Below are positions 50,640 through 59,905 of a stretch of 64,000 nt of DNA, piece after piece. The notes under the pieces are model-generated. The model ran no database searches. It saw only the letters and a program-made list of their open reading frames with translations, and was not told the origin of the DNA. Numbering within the stretch: position 1 is the stretch's first letter; the number at the start of each line of letters is the position of its first letter. Source of the stretch: Luteolibacter pohnpeiensis (GTDB lineage Bacteria; Verrucomicrobiota; Verrucomicrobiia; Verrucomicrobiales; Akkermansiaceae); contig NZ_JAENIJ010000009.1 in the NCBI RefSeq assembly GCF_016595435.1, forward strand, positions 1 to 64,000, written 5' to 3'. The translations under genes and the position numbers were made by a program.

Positions 50640-51404
50640 ATGAAAACCCATTTATCCAATCTCAAAACGCTGCTTCCTGTTTCTGCTGCTGCCTGGATCG
50701 GCTTGGCATCCACTGTTGCAGCATCGACCTATTACGTCGATCTCGGCCCGAACAACGGCTTGGACGGCACAACCACTCCTGCCTCTGGCGGGAATCAGTG
50801 GAACAACCTCACCAGTGGTTCTAACACCACACTTCTCACTGACTATTCGGTGAGCAACCTCATCGATTCGACGGGGAATAGCAGCTCCATCAGCATCAGC
50901 GCCACAGGAGTGCGGGCCAACGGCTATCGAAATGGGGGCTTGTTGACACCGGATTCAGCACTGCTTGGAGAATTCGCCTACTCGACTGCCACCGGGGACT
51001 ACTTCTTCAGCGAGTTCAGCACCATGACTCTTACGATCAGCGGCCTGACCTTGGGTGCCACTTACGATCTGACCTTGTTTGCGACGAGAACCACCGATGG
51101 CGATCGTAACACCCTCTACACCGTGACCGATGATTCCGGCTCTTCGAGCCTTGTTCTGCAAACCTCCGGAACCGGTGCCGGAAATGCTGCTAACCCGACC
51201 GGCAACAACGATGATTTCGCGATCTTCACGGGCCTGACCCCGAATGCCTCCGGAGAAATTACCCTGACAGTGACGGGTAACGAAGGAACGCAATATGGCT
51301 ATCTGGGCGCGATGTCGATCAACGAGACCATTCCAGAGCCAAGTAGCATCGGCCTGGCAGTTCTTGGCGGATTGCTCGCCTTCGGCCGCCGCCGCCGGGC
51401 ATAA
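50640..51404 (+). CDS. PEP-CTERM exported protein
   Basis: 254 residues from ATG 50640; an ATG at 50553 would add 29 residues that include the palindrome. Signal MKTHLSNLKTLLPVSAAAWI ending TVAAS. The body is a beta-sandwich rich in Thr, Ser and Gly: YYVDLGPNNGLDGTTTPASG, LGATYDLTLFATRTTDGDRN and TVTGNEGTQYGYLGAMSI, a pattern seen in exported carbohydrate-active or adhesin-like PEP-CTERM proteins. The tail is IPEPSSIGLAVLGGLLAFGR and RRRA. It has its own terminator and stands alone. Confidence 0.87.
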   Translation: MKTHLSNLKTLLPVSAAAWIGLASTVAASTYYVDLGPNNGLDGTTTPASGGNQWNNLTSGSNTTLLTDYSVSNLIDSTGNSSSISISATGVRANGYRNGGLLTPDSALLGEFAYSTATGDYFFSEFSTMTLTISGLTLGATYDLTLFATRTTDGDRNTLYTVTDDSGSSSLVLQTSGTGAGNAANPTGNNDDFAIFTGLTPNASGEITLTVTGNEGTQYGYLGAMSINETIPEPSSIGLAVLGGLLAFGRRRRA

Positions 51405-51424
51405 TCGCTGATTTTCCTATCACG

Positions 51425-51465
51425 AAAACGGCCCTTGGGAGCAATTTCCCAAGGGCCGTTTTTAG
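51425..51465. terminator. Strong bidirectional terminator
   Basis: AAAACGGCCCTTGGGA (51425-51440), loop GCAATT, TCCCAAGGGCCGTTTT (51447-51462). The 16-base stem is perfect, with A- and T-runs on both sides, so it ends both the PEP-CTERM gene and the convergent LamG gene. Confidence 0.92.
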
Positions 51466-51486
51466 TGGAAATCAACGCCAAGCCGT

Positions 51487-53958
51487 TCAATCGGCCTCGC
51501 GGACTCGATAGAAATGACGAGGTCCGTCATTTGGCTGATAGGGTGAGACAGCGGCATTTCCGTCCACCGTCACGTCCTGCCAATCGACGAGGTTATCTGA
51601 TTCCTGCAGCACGCCACCTTCCCAAGTCAGAGTGATCACTCCATCAGGGCGTGTGATCTGGATGTTCATGTCGGCTAGCACCGCCGCATAATGAGCGTCG
51701 ATTTGCTCCTCCGTGAGTGCCTTGTTGAAGATCGCGGCACCGAGAATGCCACCGCTGAAGATCCGTGCTGCGCTATCTGGAACATCCGGATATCCAGTCG
51801 CGGTTTGCCAGCGGCCCCTTGCACCGACTGCCCAGTTGGCGGTATCCACCAATCCCGGACCGGTTGCGTCCTCAGCTTCGGCAACGTTTACCCCGTTCCG
51901 ATAAAGCGTCCATTTGCTGCCATCCCAGGTTCCGGCCAAATGGACCCATGCATCACCAGTCAGATCTTCTTCCGGCACGGTGTAGACCGCTTTGCCGCCG
52001 TTGGCGCCGACCTGATACTCTCCATTTTCGATTCGGAGGAAAACTTCCGATCCGTCCTGGGCCAAGCCGTGCCCGATGATGTTGTTCGAATAATTCACCT
52101 GCTCAGAAGCCGGTTGCACCCAGGCTTCGAGAGTGATTGGCCCCGTGAAATTGAGACCCGTCGGGTTGTTCATTTCCACGTAGGTGTAGTAACCGTCAAA
52201 CACGTTGCCGTAATCACCCGAAGCAAATCCGCCATTCGATGGGGCGGGGGTAGTGGCCGGGGCGTTGACGACGGTCGCGTTTGCCGCAGTACCCAAGGTG
52301 CCGAGGTTGTCCTGGACGCTAACTGCCGCTTCATCCAAACGATAGTAGCCCACCGGACCGTCTGACAGGATCAGATCCTCATAAGGAACCGATCGGTTGG
52401 CGTCCACACCGTTGGCATAATGCGCCTCAACTTGAGCGGCTGTGAGGACTTTATCGTAGTAACCGACTTCATCGACATCGCCTTCAAAGCCGTTTTCCCA
52501 GCCATTTGGAAACCCGCCGATGCTGGCCTGAATCAAGGTCGAATCCGCAATCGTGTTCGGGTTGTAGGTACCGTTCACATTCTTGGTGGCGACCTGTTGG
52601 CCATTCAAATAGCAAATCGCCTTGCTGCCATCGAAGGTGACGACCACGTGCTGCCATTCGCCAATCACGTATGGACCGAATTCAACATCGATCGCCGTCT
52701 TGGTCCCGCTTGCCAGGTCGTTGTAGCAGCGGAAGTTCCATCCAGTCGACGGACTGCGTTGCCAAATCACCCAACCGCTGCGTACCCCGTCTGAGGGATT
52801 GTAATTGTAGAGAGGACATTGGGCATTGCTATTTCCGGTAATGGTCGGGCGAATCCAGGCCTCAACCGAAAACACCGAAGTGTTCAGCTCTTCGCGAAAC
52901 GGAAGAACCGTCGGATATGATCCATCGGAACTGGTCTTTGAAATCAGGTGATAACCGGCAGCGGTGTCCTCGCTTCCGGCAAGCGCACCTGCCACTTGAT
53001 GCTCCAGTCCTGGGAAATGCACACCATTGGCATCCGATCCCACAGAGCCGAGGTTGTTTGCAATCGAGCGGGTAGGGGAGTAGCCCGATTGGCGCAAATA
53101 GAGAGCAGGCCCACTTTCCTCCACTTTTTCCGGATACGACTCGGTCGGAGCCTCGCTGCTGCCGATCGTGTAGTGTGATGAGATATCGGTCGCGGAAAGG
53201 GCTTCCGGATAAAAAGCAATCTCATCCAGAGCACCTGCAAAGGTATTTGAGCTGCCATCCGGTGCACCACCGAGGCTGAACGCGCTGCTTTCAACCGCCT
53301 TGTAGGACACGCCAGTCGCCGTATCCATCTGGGTGCCATTGACATAAAGCGTCGCGGTTTGCGTGTCCGCTTGCCAAGTCACCGTAATGTGGTTCCAGAA
53401 AAAGAGATTGGTCCCGCTGGAGAGAGTCGCGGTCGGCGAGCTGCTCGTTCCGTCATACATTTTGAACTCAATGTTCCCGGCATTATCCGCGCCTTGGAAA
53501 AAGGCCCAACCTTGATAATTCCCGCCATCGGCTTCTTCCCGGTTAAACACCGGACTTGCGTCGGTCGGGCTGTCGTTCACCAACTTCTCCACCCAGAATT
53601 CGATCGTGAAGGATTCACTGGCGGCTGGATTCAAGGCCGCAGAATAGGGGACCACCGTGCGGGCAGCAGACTCATAATAAACCGCCGTATTTGACGAGGT
53701 TCCCGGCAGTGCTCCGGTAAAACCGTAGAGCACCGATTGGTGAACTCCATCAGGCGCTAAAACTTCCGCTGTTCCCCGGTTTGGAGCCACCGACTCAGTC
53801 GGCGGCACAACCCCCAAAGGCAGATAAAATAACGGTTCGTCCGCCAATACGGAGGACTCATACCCGGCGGCAAGCGCCGGGCCACTAGACATCATCAGAC
53901 CGAACATCGCCACAGCGGTGCCCGGCAATCGATTCGTATGGGTTTTACTCGAATGCAT
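51487..53958 (-). CDS. Secreted protein with three LamG/concanavalin-like domains
   Basis: 823 residues from ATG 53958 with signal ending ALAAGYE. Three LamG domains can be read: ESFTIEFWVEKLVNDSPTDA to ALDEIAFYPEALSATDISSH; FSVEAWIRPTITGNSN to DVDEVGYYDKVLTAAQVEAH; and GPITLEAWVQPASEQVNYSN to GAAIFNKALTEEQIDAHYAA. Each is opened by a short block of the form EPLFYLPLG, PALYLRQSGY, PVGYYRLDEA. A tail follows (GVITLTWEGGVLQESDNLVD, HFYRVREAD). Probably binds glycans at the cell surface; no sorting tag. Confidence 0.87.
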   Translation of the reverse strand: MHSSKTHTNRLPGTAVAMFGLMMSSGPALAAGYESSVLADEPLFYLPLGVVPPTESVAPNRGTAEVLAPDGVHQSVLYGFTGALPGTSSNTAVYYESAARTVVPYSAALNPAASESFTIEFWVEKLVNDSPTDASPVFNREEADGGNYQGWAFFQGADNAGNIEFKMYDGTSSSPTATLSSGTNLFFWNHITVTWQADTQTATLYVNGTQMDTATGVSYKAVESSAFSLGGAPDGSSNTFAGALDEIAFYPEALSATDISSHYTIGSSEAPTESYPEKVEESGPALYLRQSGYSPTRSIANNLGSVGSDANGVHFPGLEHQVAGALAGSEDTAAGYHLISKTSSDGSYPTVLPFREELNTSVFSVEAWIRPTITGNSNAQCPLYNYNPSDGVRSGWVIWQRSPSTGWNFRCYNDLASGTKTAIDVEFGPYVIGEWQHVVVTFDGSKAICYLNGQQVATKNVNGTYNPNTIADSTLIQASIGGFPNGWENGFEGDVDEVGYYDKVLTAAQVEAHYANGVDANRSVPYEDLILSDGPVGYYRLDEAAVSVQDNLGTLGTAANATVVNAPATTPAPSNGGFASGDYGNVFDGYYTYVEMNNPTGLNFTGPITLEAWVQPASEQVNYSNNIIGHGLAQDGSEVFLRIENGEYQVGANGGKAVYTVPEEDLTGDAWVHLAGTWDGSKWTLYRNGVNVAEAEDATGPGLVDTANWAVGARGRWQTATGYPDVPDSAARIFSGGILGAAIFNKALTEEQIDAHYAAVLADMNIQITRPDGVITLTWEGGVLQESDNLVDWQDVTVDGNAAVSPYQPNDGPRHFYRVREAD

Positions 53959-54147
53959 GAAGCATTCCTGCATGCGGATTTGAGCAACCTCAACGCAAAT
54001 TGTGTGACGGGCTCGCCCCGATTTTATAATGGCATAAGCTACCCTTCAACATGCGCAAACCATTTACTCTCTGGACCCCGCCTAGCTTTACTCATCCAAT
54101 CCACTACACGGTAGATCGATTGGCCCGCTCACTGCTCGACCGGACTG

Positions 54148-55911
54148 ATGCCGCCACTTTCCTCCCAAAAACTTGAAAAACACGTGCCAATTCGAATCAG
54201 CAATGCTTTTGGAGCGACCCTTGCTAGTCTCTGGCTGCTCGCAGGGAGCTCGCACGCCCAAGTGGATCGCTTAACTGGAAAACCCTTCGCCACCCGTTCC
54301 GAAATCGTCGCCAGCGGCGGCATGGTTGCGACCAGCCAGCCACTCGCCACTCAGGTTGGCCTCAAAATCCTGCAAGACGGCGGTTCCGCCATGGATGCCG
54401 CCATCGCTGCAAACGCAGCACTCGGGCTGATGGAGCCCGTCAGCTGCGGCATCGGCGGCGATTTGTTTGCCATCGTCTGGGACGCGGAAACTCAAAAACT
54501 CTACGGGCTCAACGGCAGCGGTCGCTCACCCATGGGGCTCAGTTTCGACGCCCTGAAACAGGAACTGGCAGCACAAAATCTAGAAGCCCTACCGCCCTAC
54601 GGCATGCTTTCGATTTCGGTTCCTGGCGCAGTCGATGGCTGGTTCACCCTGCACGAGAAATTTGGCAAATTGCCGATGGAGGAAGTTCTGGCCCCGGCGA
54701 TCTACTACGCGAAAGACGGATTCCCGGTCAGTGAATTGATTGCCTACTACTGGGACAAATCTGTCCCGGTTTTGCAGGACCAGCCCGGCGCGTTTCGGGA
54801 AACCTTCACACTGAATGGCCATGCTCCGCGTAGTGGCGAAATTTTCCGCAATCCAGACCTTGCCCGCACCTACGAACGCATCGCCCAAGGCGGAGCGGAG
54901 GTTTTCTATCGGGGTGAAATCGCGGATGAAATCGACGCCTTTTTCCAGGCGAATGGCGGCTATCTGCGCAGGGCCGACTTTGCCGCCCATCACTCGGAAT
55001 GGGTCGATCCAGTTTCGGTGAACTACCGCGGCTACGACGTCTTTGAATTGCCGCCAAACGGGCAGGGAATGGCCGCGCTGCAAATGCTCAAGATTCTGGA
55101 AAGGCACGAATTAGCAGCACTCGGATACAACACGCCCGAGTTTCTACACCTCATGATTGAGGCCAAGAAACTGGTCTACGAAGATCGGGCAAAATTCTAT
55201 GCCGACCCGGATTTTACCGCAGCACCGATCGATTTCCTGCTGTCCGACGAGTATGCCGCGCAACGCGATGCTCTCATCGATCCACTGCGGGCCGCAAAAC
55301 GCATCGATGCGGGGAAACCGCTGCGCAGCGGTGACACGATTTACCTGACGACTGCGGATTCCAAGGGCAACATGGTTTCGCTGATCCAGAGCAATTTCCG
55401 TGGAATGGGCTCCGGCGTTGTCGTTCCCGGGCTTGGCTTCGGCTTTCAGGATCGCGGCCAGCTTTTTTCGCTGATCCCCGGGCACGCGAATGTCTACGCG
55501 CCCGGCAAGCGACCATTTCACACGATCATTCCCGGATTCGTCACCAAAGATGGCAAACCGTGGCTCAGTTTCGGCGTGATGGGCGGCGGCATGCAACCGC
55601 AAGGCCATGTGCAGATCCTGGTGAACCTGATCGATTTCCACATGAACGTTCAGGAAGCCGGGGATGCCGCACGCTGGCAGCACTTCGGCTCATCCGAACC
55701 GACTGGCGAAACGATGACCGATGGTGGCTACGTCGAGCTTGAAACCGGAATCCCTTGGGAAACCGTTCGCGGCCTGAAACAGCGCGGGCACGACATTCGC
55801 ATCGGCAATGGCGCCTTTGGTGGCTACCAAGGCATCCTGCGCGACCCCGAAAACGGAGTCTATCACGGTGCCTCGGAAAGCCGCAAAGATGGCCAGGCTG
55901 CCGGATTTTGA
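54148..55911 (+). CDS. ggt: Gamma-glutamyltransferase, secreted
   Basis: 587 residues with a signal ending GSSHAQ; a GTG at 54184 is a possible shorter start. Ntn-hydrolase that cleaves gamma-glutamyl bonds such as in glutathione after self-cutting. Family blocks: GGMVATSQPLATQVGLKILQ, SAMDAAIAANAALGLMEPVS, CGIGGDLFAIV, GSGRSPMG, and the cut site GDTIYLTTADSKGNMVSLIQ, where the Thr after GD aligns with the nucleophile although the usual TTH is TIY. GSGVVVPGLGFGFQDRG and LSFGVMGGGMQPQGHVQIL follow. Binding residues are kept, so it is probably active. Confidence 0.9.
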   Translation: MPPLSSQKLEKHVPIRISNAFGATLASLWLLAGSSHAQVDRLTGKPFATRSEIVASGGMVATSQPLATQVGLKILQDGGSAMDAAIAANAALGLMEPVSCGIGGDLFAIVWDAETQKLYGLNGSGRSPMGLSFDALKQELAAQNLEALPPYGMLSISVPGAVDGWFTLHEKFGKLPMEEVLAPAIYYAKDGFPVSELIAYYWDKSVPVLQDQPGAFRETFTLNGHAPRSGEIFRNPDLARTYERIAQGGAEVFYRGEIADEIDAFFQANGGYLRRADFAAHHSEWVDPVSVNYRGYDVFELPPNGQGMAALQMLKILERHELAALGYNTPEFLHLMIEAKKLVYEDRAKFYADPDFTAAPIDFLLSDEYAAQRDALIDPLRAAKRIDAGKPLRSGDTIYLTTADSKGNMVSLIQSNFRGMGSGVVVPGLGFGFQDRGQLFSLIPGHANVYAPGKRPFHTIIPGFVTKDGKPWLSFGVMGGGMQPQGHVQILVNLIDFHMNVQEAGDAARWQHFGSSEPTGETMTDGGYVELETGIPWETVRGLKQRGHDIRIGNGAFGGYQGILRDPENGVYHGASESRKDGQAAGF

Positions 55912-56272
55912 CAACCTGGTCCGCTTCAGTCCGCCGCAGCTCAGCGTTTTTCCTTCCGGGAGGACCGGGTCATCCAGCCAGCAGTCAGCTCACAGCTGAA
56001 CGGAGTCGACATATAAAACTGCCAGGCAGCTTTCAATTTAGCGAGGAGTGGGAAGTTCAAATTCCCACGGGTTGTGACGCGACCGGTTGGCGCCACGGGA
56101 TTTGATGGACAAGTTGCTTTCATGACGAACCAACCTCGCATCATTTCCGGCACCATAACAGATACAGAATAAATAACAGTTATGCAGTACAGAGCTATTT
56201 TCTAAATCTGTACTGGTGTCGCAACATCAAATCTGTAACTATTTGGTTTCGTGAGGTTCAAATAATCTCTCC
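55912..56272. other. Non-coding region between ggt and the MocR gene
   Basis: About 360 bases. It contains a small hairpin GTGGGAA-GTTCAAA-TTCCCAC (56048-56068) without a T-run and the inverted repeat 56185-56215. The rest shows no gene. AT content rises sharply after 56140. Confidence 0.5.
56185..56215. promoter_or_regulatory. Inverted repeat before the MocR regulator
   Basis: CAGTACAGA, 13 bases, TCTGTACTG: a perfect 9-base inverted repeat 58 bases before the gene. The half-site also echoes in ACAGATACAGA (56158) and AAATCTGTAACT (56229). MocR proteins often bind repeated half-sites in their own promoter, so this is a candidate self-control site. Confidence 0.55.
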
Positions 56273-57709
56273 ATGTTCATGACCGCACCGCTTTATCAAG
56301 ATCTCGCGCAACGGCTTTCAACGCTGATCGGTTCCGGCACCTTTCCTGCCGGATCGCGAATGCCCTCGGTACGGCGTATGAGTCGCGATCAACGGGTCAG
56401 TGTGACTACGGTTTTGGAAGCGTATGGCCGGCTGGAAGATCAGGGGTTGATCGAAAGCCGTCCACGCTCCGGTTACTACGTCCGACCGCCACGAATCTCC
56501 AGTGGTGAACTGCCGCGCGCCGCCCGTCATGTGGCAAAGCCGGTAGAAGTGGAATATCGCCAAATTTTTGAAGCCGTGATGGATGCGACTTCCAACCCGG
56601 ATGTCGTTCCTTTCGGGGCATCCATCCCGGGCGATGACATCATTCCAAGTGCAAGACTGGCATCGATCACCAATGGAATTTTACGCCGCCACGGCGCAGC
56701 GGCATTTCGTTACACGATGTCACCAGGCCGCAATGAACTGCGCGCCTCAGTTTCCCGCCGATTGCTTTCCGCAGGCGTGAAAATTGGCGCGGGAAAAATT
56801 CTAACAACTCAAGGCGCAACCGAAGCCATTGCCCTGTCATTAATGGCAACCACCAAGCCAGGGGACTTGGTCGCCGTCGAATCGCCAACCTATTTCGGCA
56901 TTTTGCAAATGCTCAACGACATGGGCTTGCAAGCGTTGGAAGTCCCAGTGGATGCCCGCAACGGATTCGATCTGGAAACCTTCAAAAATCTCCTTGAGCG
57001 ATTTCCTGTTACGGCATGCATCGTACAACCCAGTTACCAGAATCCAGTCGGCTCCTGCATGTCGGATCAAGCGAAGGCCGAGCTGGTTCAATTGGCGATC
57101 CAACACGATTTCGTCCTGATCGAGGACGATCTTCATGGGGAAATCTGCCACCACGGCGTGCGCCCGCTGCCGCTCGCTCATTTCGATCAGGATCATCGGG
57201 TGATCCACTGCGGTGCCGTTTCGAAAATCCTCGCTCCGGGTTTGCGTGTCGGCTGGGTTGCCAATGAGAAATACTATCAACGCCTACGCCGGCTGAAATC
57301 CGTCTACTACATGGCTAGTGGAACGATTTCTGAATTGGTAGTGGCGGAGTTTTTCGACGTCGGCGGATATGATCGACATTTGCGGCGCATCCGCACCCTG
57401 TATGTGCAGCGCTGCACGCAAATCCGCGACGCAGTGCTGGAAGCATTTCCGGAAGGAACACGGGTGAATCTTCCTTCAGGTGGCTTTGTCCTTTGGGTGG
57501 AGATGCCACGCCAATTTGACTCTGAAGCGTTCGCCGTGCGTGCATTCGCCGCAGGGATCAGTCTGGTGCCAGGCACCGTATTCACGCCAACAGGACGAAT
57601 GCGCAACTGCTTCCGGCTCAGCTGCGGATCCGCGTTTGACGAACGTTCCGCCAAAGCCATCAAGACCTTGGCGAAACTGGCAAAGCAATGCCTGGATGAA
57701 GCCGGTTAG
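56273..57709 (+). CDS. MocR-type regulator: GntR winged helix fused to PLP aminotransferase fold
   Basis: 478 residues; an ATG at 56279 is equally possible. The N-terminal GntR winged helix is LYQDLAQRLSTLIGSGTFPA, SRMPSVRRMSRDQRVSVTTV and EDQGLIESRPRSGYYVRPP. From about 110 comes the type I aminotransferase fold: YTMSPGRNELRASVSRRLLS, TTQGATEAIALSLMATTKPG, SPTYFGILQMLNDMGLQALE, QPSYQNPVGSCM, LIEDDLHGEI, and the PLP-binding Lys in HCGAVSKILAPGLRVGW. It senses PLP or an amino compound. The target is unclear; a link to the upstream ggt gene is possible. Confidence 0.92.
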   Translation: MFMTAPLYQDLAQRLSTLIGSGTFPAGSRMPSVRRMSRDQRVSVTTVLEAYGRLEDQGLIESRPRSGYYVRPPRISSGELPRAARHVAKPVEVEYRQIFEAVMDATSNPDVVPFGASIPGDDIIPSARLASITNGILRRHGAAAFRYTMSPGRNELRASVSRRLLSAGVKIGAGKILTTQGATEAIALSLMATTKPGDLVAVESPTYFGILQMLNDMGLQALEVPVDARNGFDLETFKNLLERFPVTACIVQPSYQNPVGSCMSDQAKAELVQLAIQHDFVLIEDDLHGEICHHGVRPLPLAHFDQDHRVIHCGAVSKILAPGLRVGWVANEKYYQRLRRLKSVYYMASGTISELVVAEFFDVGGYDRHLRRIRTLYVQRCTQIRDAVLEAFPEGTRVNLPSGGFVLWVEMPRQFDSEAFAVRAFAAGISLVPGTVFTPTGRMRNCFRLSCGSAFDERSAKAIKTLAKLAKQCLDEAG

Positions 57710-57712
57710 AAA

Positions 57713-59089
57713 TCACCACCCGGAGCGATTTTCCCGCTTCACGAATTGCGCGGCTTGCGGGCAGTTCGGCGATTTCATGTTCGGGCCATCCCAATCCATC
57801 TTCACTCCTTCGCCAACGCGCAGGGCAATGCAGCCGAGAAGAATGATTTCTGTTAGATATGCCGAAATCTCGAAATTCGAATACGCCGGGGTTCCGTCTT
57901 TCATCATCGCAAACCACTCCTGATCGTGTCCCGGCGAACGCGGGATCGTCACCGGCACCGGCTTCGCAGCAGGATGATCATCGCCAGCAATGAATTTCTC
58001 GTCACCCTTGAGCTTGATGAAGAACTTCGATCCATAATCGTCTGGAGAAAAGACAGATCCCTCATCGCCAACGACTAAACAGCCACTGGGAGGTAACGAA
58101 CCATTCATTTCCACCACTTCACGAACGATATCAGGATAAGGCCTCAGCGGTTTGAAGTCCGATCCGGGAGCTCCATCATACCACCAGAACTTCAACGGAG
58201 GTAAGCCATCGCGTTCTGGAAACTCGAATCGGATGCGTGAGCTCAGCGGATAGGTTTCGGGATAAATTCGCGAAGCCATCTCGCATTCCACCGCACTCGG
58301 ATAGCCAAGTTTCAGGGCACGAAATGGCATATTGACCGTGTGGCATGCCATGTCACCGAGGGCGCCAGTTCCGAAATCATTCCAGCCACGCCATTTGAAA
58401 TCGTGGTAGACGCCATCCAAATACGGGCGCTGGCCAGCTGGCCCGAGCCAAAGATCCCAGTTCAGGTAATCCGGCACTGGATTCGAACCGGCAGGACGCG
58501 CCATTCCTTGCGGCCATACCGGGCGATTGCTCCAAACGTGCAGCTCGCGCGGCGCCCCGATCACTCCAGCTTGAATGACTTCGACCGCACGGCGCAGACC
58601 ATCCGCCGCGCTGCCCTGATTGCCCATCTGAGTGGCGAGTTTCTTCTCGGTGGCAAGCCGTCTCAGCTCGCGAGCTTCGAACACCGTCTGGGTCAGCGGT
58701 TTTTGGCAATACACATGCTTGCCAAGATTCATCGCCGTCGAGGTCGCAATGCCGTGCAAGTGGTCCGGCGTGGAAATCGTTACCGCGTCGATGCTCGAGC
58801 CCATGTCCCGCAACATCTGGCGGAAATCGACGAACTTTTTCGCATCCGGAAATTTCTCTGCCTTCTTGTTCAGGTTGCGCGCATCCACATCGCACAAGCC
58901 AACGATCTGGCCACCACAAGCGGCGGCGTTATCCACGTCGCTTGAGCCCTTGCCGCCGACGCCGATGCAGGCAACTTGGATTTTGCTGTTAAGGTTTTGT
59001 CCGCGAACAAAGGCCGGGAACCCTAAAAAGGCACCGCCTGCGGCGATAGTCGTTTTTTGCAAAAAGTGGCGACGGTTCAGAGAGGTCAT
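57713..59089 (-). CDS. Gfo/Idh/MocA-family oxidoreductase with Tat signal
   Basis: 458 residues from ATG 59089; a GTG at 59128 adds 13 residues before the Tat motif. Tat signal NRRHFLQKTTIAAGGAFLGF. Rossmann fold: IQVACIGVGGKGSSDVDNAA, GGQIVGLCDVDARNLNKKAE. DAVTISTPDHLHGIATSTAM and GKHVYCQKPLTQTVFEAREL contain the family EKP-type Lys (here QKP). The C-terminal domain has WKGWND-like FKWRGWNDFGTGALGDMACH. Periplasmic members use a tightly bound NAD and act on sugars. The first 93 bases have a decayed copy at 60230-60321. Confidence 0.9.
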   Translation of the reverse strand: MTSLNRRHFLQKTTIAAGGAFLGFPAFVRGQNLNSKIQVACIGVGGKGSSDVDNAAACGGQIVGLCDVDARNLNKKAEKFPDAKKFVDFRQMLRDMGSSIDAVTISTPDHLHGIATSTAMNLGKHVYCQKPLTQTVFEARELRRLATEKKLATQMGNQGSAADGLRRAVEVIQAGVIGAPRELHVWSNRPVWPQGMARPAGSNPVPDYLNWDLWLGPAGQRPYLDGVYHDFKWRGWNDFGTGALGDMACHTVNMPFRALKLGYPSAVECEMASRIYPETYPLSSRIRFEFPERDGLPPLKFWWYDGAPGSDFKPLRPYPDIVREVVEMNGSLPPSGCLVVGDEGSVFSPDDYGSKFFIKLKGDEKFIAGDDHPAAKPVPVTIPRSPGHDQEWFAMMKDGTPAYSNFEISAYLTEIILLGCIALRVGEGVKMDWDGPNMKSPNCPQAAQFVKRENRSGW

Positions 59090-59140
59090 GGGTTTTACGA
59101 TTAGATTCCAATCATGGCGAATTGCCACAACCTCTGAATA
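59048..59140. repeat. Duplicated gene start, intact copy
   Basis: The Tat-signal start and leader of the Gfo/Idh gene are similar, base by base with a few gaps, to 60230-60321. Shared words include TTTTGCAAA, GATTAGA-TCCAA and AATTGCCACAA. Confidence 0.65.
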
Positions 59141-59173
59141 CCCAAACCAATTCCGCGTTCTTTCGAGAAAGAT

Positions 59174-59204
59174 TGAGTGATCCAGATGAATTCTGGATCA
59201 CTCA
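59174..59204. terminator. Hairpin after the PEP-CTERM gene
   Basis: TGAGTGATCCAGA (59174-59186), loop TGAAT, TCTGGATCACTCA (59192-59204): a 13-base perfect stem. On the minus strand it lies 30 bases after the stop at 59234 and is followed by only ATCTTTC, so termination may be partial. Confidence 0.65.
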
Positions 59205-59233
59205 TTAAAAATCTCAGCGGAAAGAGATCACAC

Positions 59234-59905
59234 TCAAGCTCGCCTTTTCCTGCGTAGAACTAAAGCCATCGAACTCAAACCTAGAACGAGTGGAACTGAA
59301 GGCTCAGGAACAGCACCTACCACAATTGAAACTCCGGGCTCAGATTCATACGCCCAACCTAGAATCGTGTATTCCGTATCTGTGATCAATATCTCCATCC
59401 AACCATACTGGACAGGAGCTAGTGACACCGAACCAGAACCTGTGTCTTGCTGTAGAGTGAATGCAACGTAAAAACTGGTACCTAGAGTGAAATCGTTTTC
59501 ATTAATCGGAATATCGCTGTTGTACCAACTTCCAAAATCGGTAGTGCTACCAATCGTGATTCCTTCATCAAAAACGACCACATTGTCGTTCGGAGGACTC
59601 GAAACATAAGTAGCAAAACTGATATAATTCCTAGTGCTTTGTTGCTGCCACAAAAATGCTTCTACGCTATCAAACGAAAATCCGAAACTTTGGTCTGCAG
59701 CAGGCTCAACAGTCGTTGGCGGATAAATTACGCTGTCTGGTGTGGCTTCACCAGTCGTAATGTCAAAGTCATTCTTGATTTCAGGCCCAGAGGATGAATT
59801 GTATGGGAGGGTATTATCCGATGTCGGAACGACATAAATGATGGCTGCACTTGCAACGCAAGGAACTAAGCTACAGAGGGAAAGTAGGGTGGCAAATCGC
59901 TTCAT
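59234..59905 (-). CDS. PEP-CTERM exported protein
   Basis: 223 residues with signal MKRFATLLSLCSLVPCVASA. Beta-rich and low in Lys (IIYVVPTSDNTLPYNSSSGP, NDFTLGTSFYVAFTLQQDTG). The tag is AVPEPSVPLVLGLSSMALVL and RRKRRA. Its body has some likeness to exported proteins that carry an internal GWMEILITDTEYTILGWAYE motif, common in PEP-CTERM proteins of this phylum. It is flanked by the two halves of a duplication, so it may have been inserted between them. Confidence 0.85.
   Translation of the reverse strand: MKRFATLLSLCSLVPCVASAAIIYVVPTSDNTLPYNSSSGPEIKNDFDITTGEATPDSVIYPPTTVEPAADQSFGFSFDSVEAFLWQQQSTRNYISFATYVSSPPNDNVVVFDEGITIGSTTDFGSWYNSDIPINENDFTLGTSFYVAFTLQQDTGSGSVSLAPVQYGWMEILITDTEYTILGWAYESEPGVSIVVGAVPEPSVPLVLGLSSMALVLRRKRRA

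Noticed and set aside
54000..54030. Sigma-70 promoter with TATAAT before ggt
   Set aside because: The -10 word is perfect, but no -35 hexamer stands at 16-18 bases, so it was not listed as a promoter.
56048..56068. Hairpin with a GTTCAAA loop that recalls a tRNA T arm
   Set aside because: The stem and loop boundaries do not fit a T arm, and no acceptor or anticodon arm is found around it.
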